Source: Gordionus sp. m RMFG-2023 (lineage: Eukaryota > Nematomorpha > Gordioida > Chordodea > Parachordodidae). From it: a stretch of 64,000 nt of DNA. A program made the translations under genes and the position numbers. Each line of letters starts with the position of its first letter. Position 1 is the stretch's first letter. This document shows positions 33,876 to 43,735 of the stretch, piece by piece. Location of the stretch: NCBI RefSeq assembly GCF_954871325.1, contig NC_088775.1, positions 61,853,561 to 61,917,560 of the forward strand, given 5' to 3'. Below the pieces are notes generated by a model. The model was given only the letters and a program-made list of their open reading frames with translations. It was not told where the DNA came from and did no database searches.

Positions 33876-35392
33876 ATGGTCCGTCCCAAAATTAACCCAG
33901 TCCGTTCATTTTTTAGTTATAATATTCTCTTAAATGAATCAACCTGTATAATAGATAATTGCATAATGATAATTAAAGTTATTTAGAAAGGCATCATTCT
34001 AAAGAATATGAATCCCTAACTACAAAAAAATTAAAGCTATCCAAGACTTTGAAATCAATATCAAAGCCTAGCCATAATATTTCTATTGAGCAGACATTAA
34101 ATTCTCTTATCAAAATTAAAATGGATAAAAACACATTAATAAATTCGTGCACAGAACTTATTACTGTACATGGCCGGCCATTTAGCTTATTAGATGATTT
34201 AGCTTTAAAAAAAATTATCAACCCAATTATAACAGGACTTGGGGATAATTTTTCTATAAATTCAGAAAATATGAGATATAATATTAATAAAATGACCAGC
34301 AAATGCCTTGCTAATATAAAAAAAGAAATATTCAATAAAATGAATTCTGTAAAATTAGATATTGCAACAAGGTATGACAGAGCTATTCTAGGCGTCAATA
34401 TTCAATTTATATCTGATGGAAAAATACAATTACGATCAATATGCATGAGAGAACTTACTGAAAAGCATACCTCGGAAAATATCAAAAAAGTTATTTTAGA
34501 AATATTTAAAACACAACATATAACATAATATATAGCATAACTACTGATAATGCATCCAATATGGTTAAGTTAATCAAGCTTTTAATGGAGCATGAAGATA
34601 TTGACGACAAAGATATGATGTTATCACATGAGAATAATTTATCAAATATTAGTAATATCGACGACATTGATGAAACTGATATTATATTTAGGATGACTGG
34701 AGCTTTGTTAGTTGGAGTTCGATGCGCCTCCCACACATTTCATTTGGCGATAAATGATTGCATCAAATCGTCACCTAATGAATTATTGATTATTAACAAA
34801 GCCAGATCATTGTGCAAAAAAATTCGCACACATACTTCATTAAATATCTTAACCCGTCTAAATCTTAAAAATCCCCTTATAGATTGCTGTACCAGGTGGA
34901 ATTCTATCTACCTAATGATAGAAAGATTGTTAGAATTAAAAGTTTATTGTGATGAAATGGAAATGGATCAAAGCATTGATCTTTGTGAAGATGAGTGGGA
35001 TATAATTAAAAATATTATGAAAGCTATGAAGCCTTCTTTTATATTGACAAAAATTCTTCAAATGAACGATTAACATTGGGCGATTTTTATGCTGCTTGGC
35101 TAAATTGTCTAATAGAAACACAAAAGGTACAAACACCTTTTTCTCAGCACCTTTCAACATGTATCAAGGCAAGAGAGGCGAATATTAGAAATGATGCCTT
35201 TTGTGCAGCCTTATATATGGACCCACGTTATCAGATATTGCTGACAGAAGATGGAAAATTGACTGCCAAAGATAATTTAAATAAAACATGGAAAGCAATT
35301 CAGGTCCACATATTTTATTTAGCCTTATTTTGATTATTGTCCGGATTTATTTTAAAAGTTATTTTTCATTTAAAATATATAGGCCTTGGAAA
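33876..35392 (+). pseudogene. hAT transposase, BED finger and catalytic region
   Basis: It starts MVRPKINPVRSFFSYNILLN with a Cys pair (STCIIDNC), then after a frame change YLERHHSKEYESLTTKKL, a BED-type finger. The core follows: ISIEQTLNSLIKIKMDKN, SITTDNASNMVKLIKLLM (DDE-fold Asp), RCASHTFHLAINDCIKSS (conserved Cys-His) and CCTRWNSIYLMIERLLELK. Frame changes near 33985, 34530 and 35070 break it. Intron 35304-35392 is GT-AG, with exon sequence KAIQ joining ALENDDSLEMD. Confidence 0.88.
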
Positions 35393-35412
35393 ATGATGAT
35401 AGCCTAGAAATG

Positions 35413-36892
35413 TGTTGCATAATATATTGTTAAAAAAGATTCACCTAATATTATATTGTATTTTTATATACGAAGCCTTTAGCCACAATTGATTGACCAT
35501 AAATTGATTTACGATAGATATATATATTGAGATTTGTGAAAACGAATTTAATTGTATCACTTGTTTTTTTTCTTATATTCAATTCTATTTTTATATAATA
35601 AATTATTCTGGATTAATACTTTCAAATAAAGACGATATATTTAAATTATTCTAAAATGAACATTTTTCTCTCTTGTTCAATATAATGGAGGATAGTAATA
35701 ATAACATAAAAGTCTTACTCAAAACCCTTGACCTAAAATTTATTGCCGAAAACATAACTGATGAACCTACTAAGAAATTTAAACTGTTCGAGACAATTAA
35801 TAAAGATTTGGCGGTGAGTATAATGGATTCGATTGATAATTTATCTTATGAACAAATGAAGGATTTAATACAAAAAAGGTTGAAAAAAACAAAATTACTC
35901 GTATAATGGAAGTTTTTAGTACTAAACTTAGATAGATTAGAGTCATGCAGAGAATATCTGGATAGGCTGAAGGTGTGCGGATCTGGCCTTAATTCAGAAT
36001 TGATAGCAGTTCAATTCATTATTAATTGTCACAATGAGAGATTAAAAACAAGATTGATAGAAGAGAACACGACAGACTTGATTATAATTGAGGAGATTGT
36101 TGTCAAATGTCAATCATTGGAGTTTAATAATAAAAAGTCCTTCATTGAAAAAGATATATGGAGAAAAGATGACAGATATGGTGCACAATTCTATATGACA
36201 TGGAATGAAAACAAGCATAATGGTAGGACCTACAACAACAACAACAAAAACAACAACTACAACGATAACAACAACAACAACAATTTTAAAAAAACAAGTG
36301 ATACAATTAAATTCGTTTTCACAAAATCTCAATATATATATCGATCGTAAATCAATTTATGGTCAATCAATTGTGGCTAAAGGCTTCGTATATAAAAATA
36401 CAATATAATATTAAGTGAATCTTTTTTAATAATATATTATGCAACATGAAAAATGTTCAATTTAGAATAATTTAAATATATCGTCTTTATTTGAAAGTAT
36501 TAATCCAGAATAATTTATTATATAAAAATAGAATCGAATATAAGAAAAAAAACAAGTGATACAATTAAATTCGTTTTCACAAAATCTCAATATATATATT
36601 TATCGTAAAATTTATGGGCAATCAATTGTGGCTAAAGGCTTCGTATATAAAAATACAATATAATATTAAGTGAATCTTTTTTAATAATATATTATGCAAC
36701 ATGCACCTCCTCCAAAAAAAAACAAACAACAAAAAAAACAAGTGATACAATTAAATTCGTTTTCACAAAATCTCAATATATATATCTATCGTAAATTAAT
36801 TTATGGTCAATCAATTGTGGCTAAAGGCTTCGTATATAAAAATACAATATAATATTAAGTGAATCTTTTTTAATAATATATTATGCAACATG
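35413..36892. mobile_element. LTR retroelement fossil, partial and rearranged
   Basis: A 250-bp LTR-like block (35413-35662, TG...CA ends with AATAAAG near its 3' part) is followed on the plus strand by a gag-like region (about 35.68-36.35 kb) with an Asn-rich tail coded by an AAC repeat (36232-36280). Two to three further LTR copies follow in the opposite orientation (36290-36892). No pol sequence is present. The element looks broken and reduced to gag plus LTRs; family probably Ty3/gypsy. It lies inside the coding part of the hAT at 33022-37822 and so is younger. Confidence 0.7.
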
Positions 36893-36895
36893 CAA

Positions 36896-37647
36896 AATGG
36901 ATATATTGCAATCTACCTCTAGCTCCAAAGATCATAAAACAGATGATGAATTAGAAAAGATACTGATAGCCCGTGAGGTTATTTTTAATTTAAAATATAT
37001 AGGCCTTGGAAAATGATGATAGCCTATAAATGGATATATTGCAAGCTACCTCTAGCTCCAAAGATCATAAAACAGATGATGAATTTGAAAAGCTACTGAT
37101 AGCCCGTGAGGTTATTTTTAATTTAAAATATATAGGCTTTGGAAAATGATGATAGCCTAGAAATGGATATATTGCAAGCTACCTCTAGCTCCAAAGATCA
37201 TAAAACAGAGATGAATTAGAAAAGCTACTTATAGCCCGTGAGTCGGAATTTAAAAAAGCTAGTTCAAATGCACACAAAGAACATAATATTAGAAATATTA
37301 TTGAATCGTTTGAAGGTGTTGAAAGGATCGACAAAAAATCATCAGTTTTTATATTTTTGGAATCGAAAAAATTTGAATATCCAGAATTGCATAAACTTGC
37401 TCTTATAACACTGGCAGTTCCAGCAATCCAAGTTTCCGTAGAAAGGGCCTTTACGGGGCTAAAATTTGTGTTATCGCCTCAACGAACAAATATGAATCCA
37501 TTTATATTAGAAAACATATACTTATACGTTCAAATAATATATTTAAAAATGAGTTATTTTGAATCATATATTTTTTTTATATATAATTTATATATGTTTA
37601 TAATAAAAAATAAATTAGTGATGGCAAAATTTTTAATAAATTTATAA
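36896..37647 (+). pseudogene. hAT transposase C-terminus with hATC domain
   Basis: Coding runs MDILQATSSSKDHKTDDELE, KLLIARESEFKKASSN, then FEYPELHKLALITLAVPAIQ, VSVERAFTGLKFVLSPQRTN. P.L..LAL..LAVPA..VSVERAFS is the hATC dimerisation motif, here with FTG in place of FSG/FSA. The stop is at 37645-37647. Two upstream partial copies of the first exon, made by tandem repetition, precede the copy that reads through into hATC. Confidence 0.88.
36978..37243 (+). repeat. 133-bp exon/intron tandem repeat in the hAT gene
   Basis: GTTATTTTTAATTTAAAATA at 36978 and 37111 marks a 133-bp unit. The same unit also occurs, split by the LTR fragment, at 35368-35412 plus 36896-36977. Each unit holds the last 25 bases of the intron (ending ATATAG) and the 108-bp exon start ALENDDSLEMDILQ through ARE. 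Only the last copy continues into the rest of the exon. Copies differ by a few bases, so the duplication is fairly recent. Confidence 0.85.
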
Positions 37648-37899
37648 TTAAAATCATTATATGATAGTGTTGCTTCAATAAAAAAAAATTTCTAACTGGA
37701 ATGAACCTTTATAATTAGCTGAACCGAACCGAACCCTTATAAATTTATTCTTAAGAACCGTAACCAGAACGTAACCATTATAATTTTTACATACTGAACC
37801 GTTATAAATAACGGGGTCCCTGAAATTCAGGGACATAATTTTTCAATTACAAGCATGAGCTTTCGGTAATACTTCAAGCACTAGTGAGATCTTGGCAGT

Positions 37900-38195
37900 T
37901 ATGGAAGCCAAAGTGATGGCGAAATCGTTACCAACTCTCTTTTATCAAAAAAATCGAAAATGGTAAACCCCACGTAAATTTAAATATTACAGTGCCACAT
38001 GTTATTTTAGACGATGGGGCCTAGCCTCTAAAAATAATTTTGAGAAGCCATATATTTGAACTATTGAAAGGAGAATGGTTGAGTGTATGTTTGGGCTAAT
38101 AACTAGTAAATGGAGATTTTTATTTAATGAAGTTGAAGTTAGTGTGCTTGTATTTGAAGACATAATAAAATCCTGTTGTGTTATATAAATATTAT
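37900..38195 (+). pseudogene. PIF/Harbinger transposase fragment
   Basis: Three partly shifted frames read VPHVILDDGA.PLKIIL, then ERRMVECMFGLITSKWRFLF and FEDIIKSCCVI. This matches the DDE_Tnp_4 (HARBI1-like) end, where relatives have a DxAFPL block, RRxVExAFGxLxxRWRIL and VxACCVLHN. Terminal repeats were not found. Stops interrupt it, so it is a dead fragment directly outside the hAT at 33022-37822. Confidence 0.75.
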
Positions 38196-38445
38196 TTTAG
38201 ACAAAGAAAATATAAATATATCCATTTGTGAACCTATGAATTCAGGACTCAAATATGGAATCAGCTAAGTATTAAAAATACAACTATCAAAACAAAGACA
38301 TATGAATTAGTTTTGCAATTATTTTAATAATATTGATATTTAGTCATGGCAAAAAAATAAAATTTTGAACTATTTTTATATTAAAAATATATCAGTATTT
38401 TTTTAAAAAATTGATTGCTTACTTATAATAATCATTTTTTATTAA

Positions 38446-38777
38446 TAGTGAATCTGCATCGGGCCTAATTTTTCAAGCCCGGACCGAATTTTTTTATAAA
38501 GTTTTGCCCAGCCCGGCCCGAAATTTTTTTAAAAAAATTTGGCGGCCCGGCCCGATCCGAATTTATTTAAATATAAAAATTTATTTTTATAATTACTCAA
38601 AATAAACGTTATGTTACTTGACGTCTACTTTCTATAAAAAAAATCACATATTTTTATTTTACATAAAAAGTTCAACATAAAATTGATAGTTAGATATATT
38701 TTAAAAAATTCTAAGGCCCGACCCAACCCGGCCCGAATTTTCTTAAAAAATATTAGGTCCAGCCCTGCAGATCTCTA
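38446..38777. mobile_element. hAT MITE with GGGCC repeats
   Basis: 332 bp with ends TAGTGAATCTGCATCGGGCC and CCCTGCAGATCTCTA and dense CCCGGCCCG words at both ends, the third copy of the 9667-9993 family. The internal AT core (CATATTTTTATTTTACATAA) matches that at 16500. The flanking 8-mers differ (TTTATTAA and GTTACAAT), so the duplication has decayed. Confidence 0.82.
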
Positions 38778-38899
38778 GTTACAATATAATATTTTTATAT
38801 CTACCATTGAAAATATTTTATAATATGTTTACCATGGAAAATATATTTAAAATAAATTTATTTACAATTGAGTATATATTTAAAATAAAATATATATTT

Positions 38900-39016
38900 T
38901 ATTTAATTGACTTTTGTACATAAAGATCATATGTAAGATTCATCTTAACTTTATCTTTGTGATGTAATGGTAGCATTGATAGTTACTCATCTATATATCT
39001 TGCAAAAGCTGAGGAT
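38900..39016 (-). pseudogene. BESS-like C-terminal sequence after the MADF exon
   Basis: After a possible 43-bp intron (acceptor AAAACAG at 39017) the minus strand reads SSAFARYIDE, a TAA (38983-38985), then LSMLPLHHKDKVKMNLTYDL YVQK. Spacing of F..Y....L..LP...K..VK..L resembles the BESS protein-interaction motif that ends many MADF proteins. The in-frame TAA and a phase mismatch with the exon above suggest decay, unless my splice choice is wrong. Confidence 0.35.
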
Positions 39017-39059
39017 CTGTTTTTCATTCCTCAATATTGATTATTTTCTAAAATAATAC

Positions 39060-39306
39060 CTCTTTAATTTTTTTTTCATTTTGAGATAATGAATTTGATG
39101 GTAAATTCTCATTATTTGCTAATTCGCTAGGTTCATCTATAGTAACTATATCTGGTGTTGGGATAATAATAAAATTATCGAGATTAGATATTTGAGAGCG
39201 TGGTATGAATGATCTATTTAAAAATGATAATGATTGATATAAAGGCCACGAAGGTATATATGGTGACCCTGCTGAACCACATGGTTTTTCAATGTTTTCA
39301 TATATT
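39060..39306 (-). CDS. MADF-domain-like exon
   Basis: The minus strand reads YENIEKPCGSAGSPYIPSW then PLYQSLSFLNRSFIPRSQIS and a Ser/Asn/Glu-rich tail. A KPSGSGA...W.YY..L.FL......PR pattern is typical of the second half of MADF domains, DNA-binding Myb-like modules abundant in insects and other invertebrates. The acceptor is ACCACAG at 39307 and a donor AAAGAG/GTATTA follows 39060. The first half of the domain was not found. A LINE lies just upstream. It could be a living gene or a decayed paralogue. Confidence 0.55.
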
Positions 39307-39539
39307 CTGTGGTATTTATTGTATACAAAATAAAAGAAAAATTGATTCATAAAATTCTATAAGACTATTCTCACTTTTTTGTCAAAATAATAAAATTATA
39401 TTAATATTTAAATAAAAAATTTGAGTTAGTTTAAATACATTATATTTTAAATGAGAGCAATCGAATAGTCAAGCATGGATATCATGTATTATAATTATAT
39501 ATATCAGAGACCTGCAGGCCCAGCCTGGGTATAAGGCCT

Positions 39540-41395
39540 AGACCGGGAAGCTTAATATTCTTGCATTTGCAGATGATCTTTGTCTGGTGGGAGAATCATT
39601 ATTACACCTTCAATTCTTAATGGATAATATTATCGGTGAAGCTGAATTCTTTGGGTTAGAAATAAACATTAATAAAACTAAGATGATAACCTCAATTCAC
39701 TCCTCTGCAAGTGAATATAATGATACAAGGGAAGTCGAGAAGTACAACATTTAAAATATTTAGAAGTAATATTAGACAGAAAAGGAAATACCAAACAAGA
39801 TTTAATAGTAAAATTAAATAGAGCTAGAATAAAATATAGGTCCTTAATGAAAATATGGTCTTCAAGCCAAATATCAATTCCATTAAAAATCCGACTATTC
39901 AAAGCTAATACTCTCTTCCTTACATTATGGTATTGAAATTGTAGCGACACAAAACAGGAAAATAAAAAGATGCAAACTTTTGTTAATAAATGTCTTAGAT
40001 ATATAACCATAACCTTCTTCCCTGGTAATACAACTAACTATATTCTATGGTCCAGATGCGACACAATTCCAATTATAGAATGATAGAATACAGGAAAATA
40101 GTACTAGTAGGACATGCTTAGACAAGCTCCTAACAATCTAATATATCAAACACTCTTTAAAATATCCCCGTTGACCCTCAAATCCTTCCTAACCTATAAA
40201 AATAGTTGGTTCGGCAAGATAACTCGATCATTAGCGGAGATAGGCATATCCTGGGAATTCATTAACCGAGCTTCTTCTGATAGGAAAACTTTCTTTTAGA
40301 AGGGTAATTATATAACCATTTATTTTTTTAAAAAGAAGGAAGATCTTTAATTCTATATCGATCGCCAGTATCTAGTATAATATTTTTAAGATATTTTAAG
40401 AAAGCCTCCAATATTCTTTAACTGTTAATATTTAATAAATGATATCCAGCTTTTATATAATTAATGACTGTTGAAAGAAGTTACTTTAAGAAATTGATAT
40501 TGCTTTTTTATAAATGAGAACTGATTGAGGGGAAGTTATTTTTAAGTAATGAAATAAGATACTCTATAGTGGTTAATTCAAAATAGATATTATCCAGTCC
40601 CAATTTTATTCTTATAAAGTAATAATGTATAAAAAGGTTATCTAAAAATTCATTCGTTGCGTAAAAGCATAATTAATCATGACTAGGACAGACTCATATA
40701 GAGGTAGATCAAGAGATCCATATAGGCCTAAATAAAGAAAGGTTCCAATTATATAGTGAAATTTAATATAAAGTTAGATATCCCATCATACTATTTATAG
40801 GACTTCAGTACTAAGTAAGATAACTAATATGCCATGTACAGTTATAGGAAAATAATGTTATAATTTTTAAATACTAATTATCTTACAACACTTAAACAAA
40901 AATTAACTAGGTTTTTCATAACATTCTTAGACCGATTACATAATATGTACTAAGTTTATAAAATTTCTCAATATAGGATAATTACTAAATAATTTTTAAA
41001 TACTTATAACACTTAAACAATTAACCAGGTTTTTTTGTAATGCTTGACTGATTACATAATATGTACAAAATTTATAAATCTCTCAATATTTAAACAGAAA
41101 CCCTAACAATTAAATAAAAACATTTGTATTTGTAAGAAATAGTTTTCTTTTTTTCTCTCTTTTCCTTCTTATCTTTTCTCCTATATACTCATAACTATAC
41201 TATACTCTAATACTATAATTGGATAGGGCTTAGTTCAACTCATTATGATAAAACATCTGAGTAACAAGGTTTGTTGGTACCCTTGAGAAAAAAAATTGGC
41301 ATAATTATATGGAGGGCAGGTCTCCGTGTAATTCTCGTTCGCTCACCTTGGGCAGGTCTATGACTAACTTGCTTGATATGATATGATAATCGTTG
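39540..41395 (+). mobile_element. LINE (non-LTR) 3' half
   Basis: Coding blocks read KLNILAFADDLCLVGESLLH (reverse-transcriptase FADD motif), FFGLEINIKN-type palm end, then NRARIKYRSLMKIWSSSQIS, IPLKIRLFKAN, KKMQTFVNKCLRYI and LVGHA. This is the RT end and C-terminal domain of an EN-RT type LINE of RTE- or CR1-like kind. Several frameshifts occur between 39720 and 40120. A GC-richer stretch at 41230-41395 ending TGATATGATATGATAAT may be its 3' UTR and tail; 40320-41230 between them is unrecognised. Confidence 0.75.
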
Positions 41396-41774
41396 AGTAG
41401 TCTATGAATATATTCCAGTTAATTTAATTTTAATATTAAACGAAAGGGGGAAAAATAATAAAATGATTATATAAACTATTTATATATGTGAATTCATATC
41501 AAATTAACTAAGGTTTCAACGCGACCCCATCAGAATTTTTTTAAATTTTGTATATTGGTAATATATACTATAACTAAAAAAAATGAAATTTTACTTTCTT
41601 ACACCACTAACTCGCAAAGAAATGGGGTTTAAAGAGCGAAAAATGGTACATTTTTCATTTCTAACAAAATGCACTTCATTAACTTCCAAATATCTAAAAA
41701 TTATAATATGTTAGAGCAATAATTTAAATTTTATCATATAGCTTAATAATGGATCTTTAATATGACAAATAAAT

Positions 41775-42160
41775 GGGTCATTCCATGACAAATCAACCAT
41801 GATTCGGCCGACCCCCTTAGATTTTTTTAAAATTTAGTAAGCAAAGAAAGGTTAGTGTAGTTAAGAAATAGCCAAAATTTTAGCCTCGTAACATTTATAT
41901 TTTTGGAGATATTAGGTTCAAAGTGGCAAAAATGACGTATTTTTACCATTATCTGCCTTCATTCAATTAAGCATATCTTAGAAACTATCTAATTGTAAAT
42001 AACAAATTTAATATCAAAATTACGTACAAAGATTCTACTTTTAGATAAAAAAAAAATTTTTTTTTCAATTTCCGGCCATTTTATTAAATATATAAGGAGT
42101 AAAAACGATTTTTTAGAAATAATACGACCTTCAATTTTTTTAAAAAATTTAGTAGACAAC
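41775..42160. repeat. Arm of the second long-TIR subfamily, inserted
   Basis: It starts GGGTCATTCCATGACAAATC, ATGATTCGGCCGACCCC, as at 19095. It replaces about 100 bp of the arm of the element at 41488-49405, whose sequence resumes with CTTTATATTTGTAGAAAATC at about 42180. Either a solo TIR insertion or a recombinant arm. Confidence 0.65.
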
Positions 42161-43382
42161 ACTGAACTATACCGGGCTCCTTTATATTTGTAGAAAATCC
42201 TAGACTGGGATGAACGTGGGTCTAAGAGTTATGACCCTTTATATGGCTAAAATTGATCAAATTTAACATAAAAATCATCTTAAATTTAATGAATAGTTAC
42301 GTAATAATTTTTATTTAAAAATTGTGTCTAAATAAAAGGCCCTTACTTTATTATTTAAAAAATAATATTTGAGAGGTGGGAAAATATGGTTTATTTAACA
42401 CTTTGGTTAATTTTCTCTCGAAATTACGTGACAAAATATTCTAAACATATTTATAACTTTATTTGACTAAATAATTCTATAAAATCAAAAATTTATAATA
42501 TATAAAAATGTTAAAATATATCATATATTAAATCGCCCGAAAAACCTGAATAAGTTTTGACTTTCATTTTATTTATAATATGTCACAACATAAATCAAAT
42601 TTAGCCAATAGTATTCTTTTAAAAATTATTCGTCCAATAAAATCATCATGCAAATGGTTAGGATTTAGATTTCACAGTATCAATGTTTAAATTATCAATA
42701 TATTAACTTATAATAAAGATCTTATTGAAGAATGAATCCATGTCATGAGAAGATGCAAACTAATTCAAAACTCTGGAGAACAATTTACCAAAGAGTGCTT
42801 TGTGCCTTCTATTTTGAAAACCCTTAGGAAGAATCCAATCCCACAATCTAATAAATATTTGAATTTATATTTAATAAGGTAATTTTTATGCATAAGTAAA
42901 CATTTGCATTTATATGATTACTAGCTAATAGATCATCAATATTAACAAAGAATTAGAATTTTCTCCTTATTTTGTTGATGGATGAATAAAAAATTCCCAT
43001 TTTATTGATGGACAAATTAGAAAATAAACATATTTATAATTCTAGGAAGTTGTTAAATTAAAAACCATGCTTTATATATTATCACTTTTATGAAATATCA
43101 TAGGTCTGTAATTTTGCAACTCCGTAAATCAATGTAATTTTTATCATGGAAGCAGATTTTGGTTTTGTTATTAAAAATGTGTCTTTTTAAATTGGCTTCA
43201 AAGAAATTTAAGATTTTATACGAAATTATAAGTGAGTAGGATAAAAACCATCACGTCTGGATGTAAAAAAATTGTTAAAAGAATTGATAAATCCATTTAT
43301 TTCTCTATTAGATAAAATTCATATAATCATATTTATTTTATTCCATATTTTTCATAATATATTTGGCCTTTTCTCTAAAAAT

Positions 43383-43700
43383 TTATAGAAGGCAGAATGA
43401 ATACGGATAATCTATTCCTTTCATTTGACTATTGATTAAAGACAAGATTCTTTTAACTTTGGCATTATGAGCTGATATAGAAAAAAAATGAAGCTTGCTA
43501 TAATAGCAGTTCACTATATTATTTAATGATTGGAATATAAGTGAAATCAGATCAATTTTTGGTGAAGAGCATATTTGCATATTCAACATCAGATTTTATA
43601 AGTAACAATTTAAAGTTGCAAAATTGATGAAACAACTTTGACTCATTAAAGAAACATTTTAATTTTTAGACTTTTCCAAATCTGACTACTTGTGAATATT
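43383..43700 (-). pseudogene. hAT transposase C-terminal fragment
   Basis: 68 codons with YYSKLHFFSISAHNAKVKRI and LSLINSQMKGIDYP. SAHNAxVxRIxSLINSQ matches the hATC motif of a lineage with HNANVERIFSLxNSQ. No N-terminal portion or termini were found. Confidence 0.65.
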
Positions 43701-43735
43701 TTTAATTTTTAGTGTTGTAAACATTTTTTTAAAAA

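Larger units (their letters stand above)
33022..37822 (+). mobile_element. Full-length but decayed autonomous-type hAT
   Basis: The ends CAGGGACCCGGAGC and ACGGGGTCCCTG are inverse (CAGGGACC core), with a perfect 8-bp duplication AAATTCAG (33014-33021 and 37823-37830). AACCG/CGGTT words cluster at both ends. Inside is a whole hAT transposase layout: BED-like finger (33876-34030), RNase H-like catalytic region (34049-35303) and the hATC domain (37240-37650). An LTR-element fragment (35413-36892) lies within the last part of the gene, and a 133-bp unit is tandemly repeated there. It is the most complete hAT in the window. Confidence 0.93.

Noticed and set aside
36114-36408. Low-complexity frames rich in Thr, Asn or Val
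   Set aside because: Alternative-frame reading of the AAC repeat in the LTR fossil.
39678-40010. 110-codon minus-strand frame
   Set aside because: Antisense of the LINE RT region, which has clear RT motifs on the plus strand.
40679-40735. Small frame MTRTDSYRGRSRDPYRPK
   Set aside because: 18 codons with an RS-like composition, but no supporting exon or homology visible.
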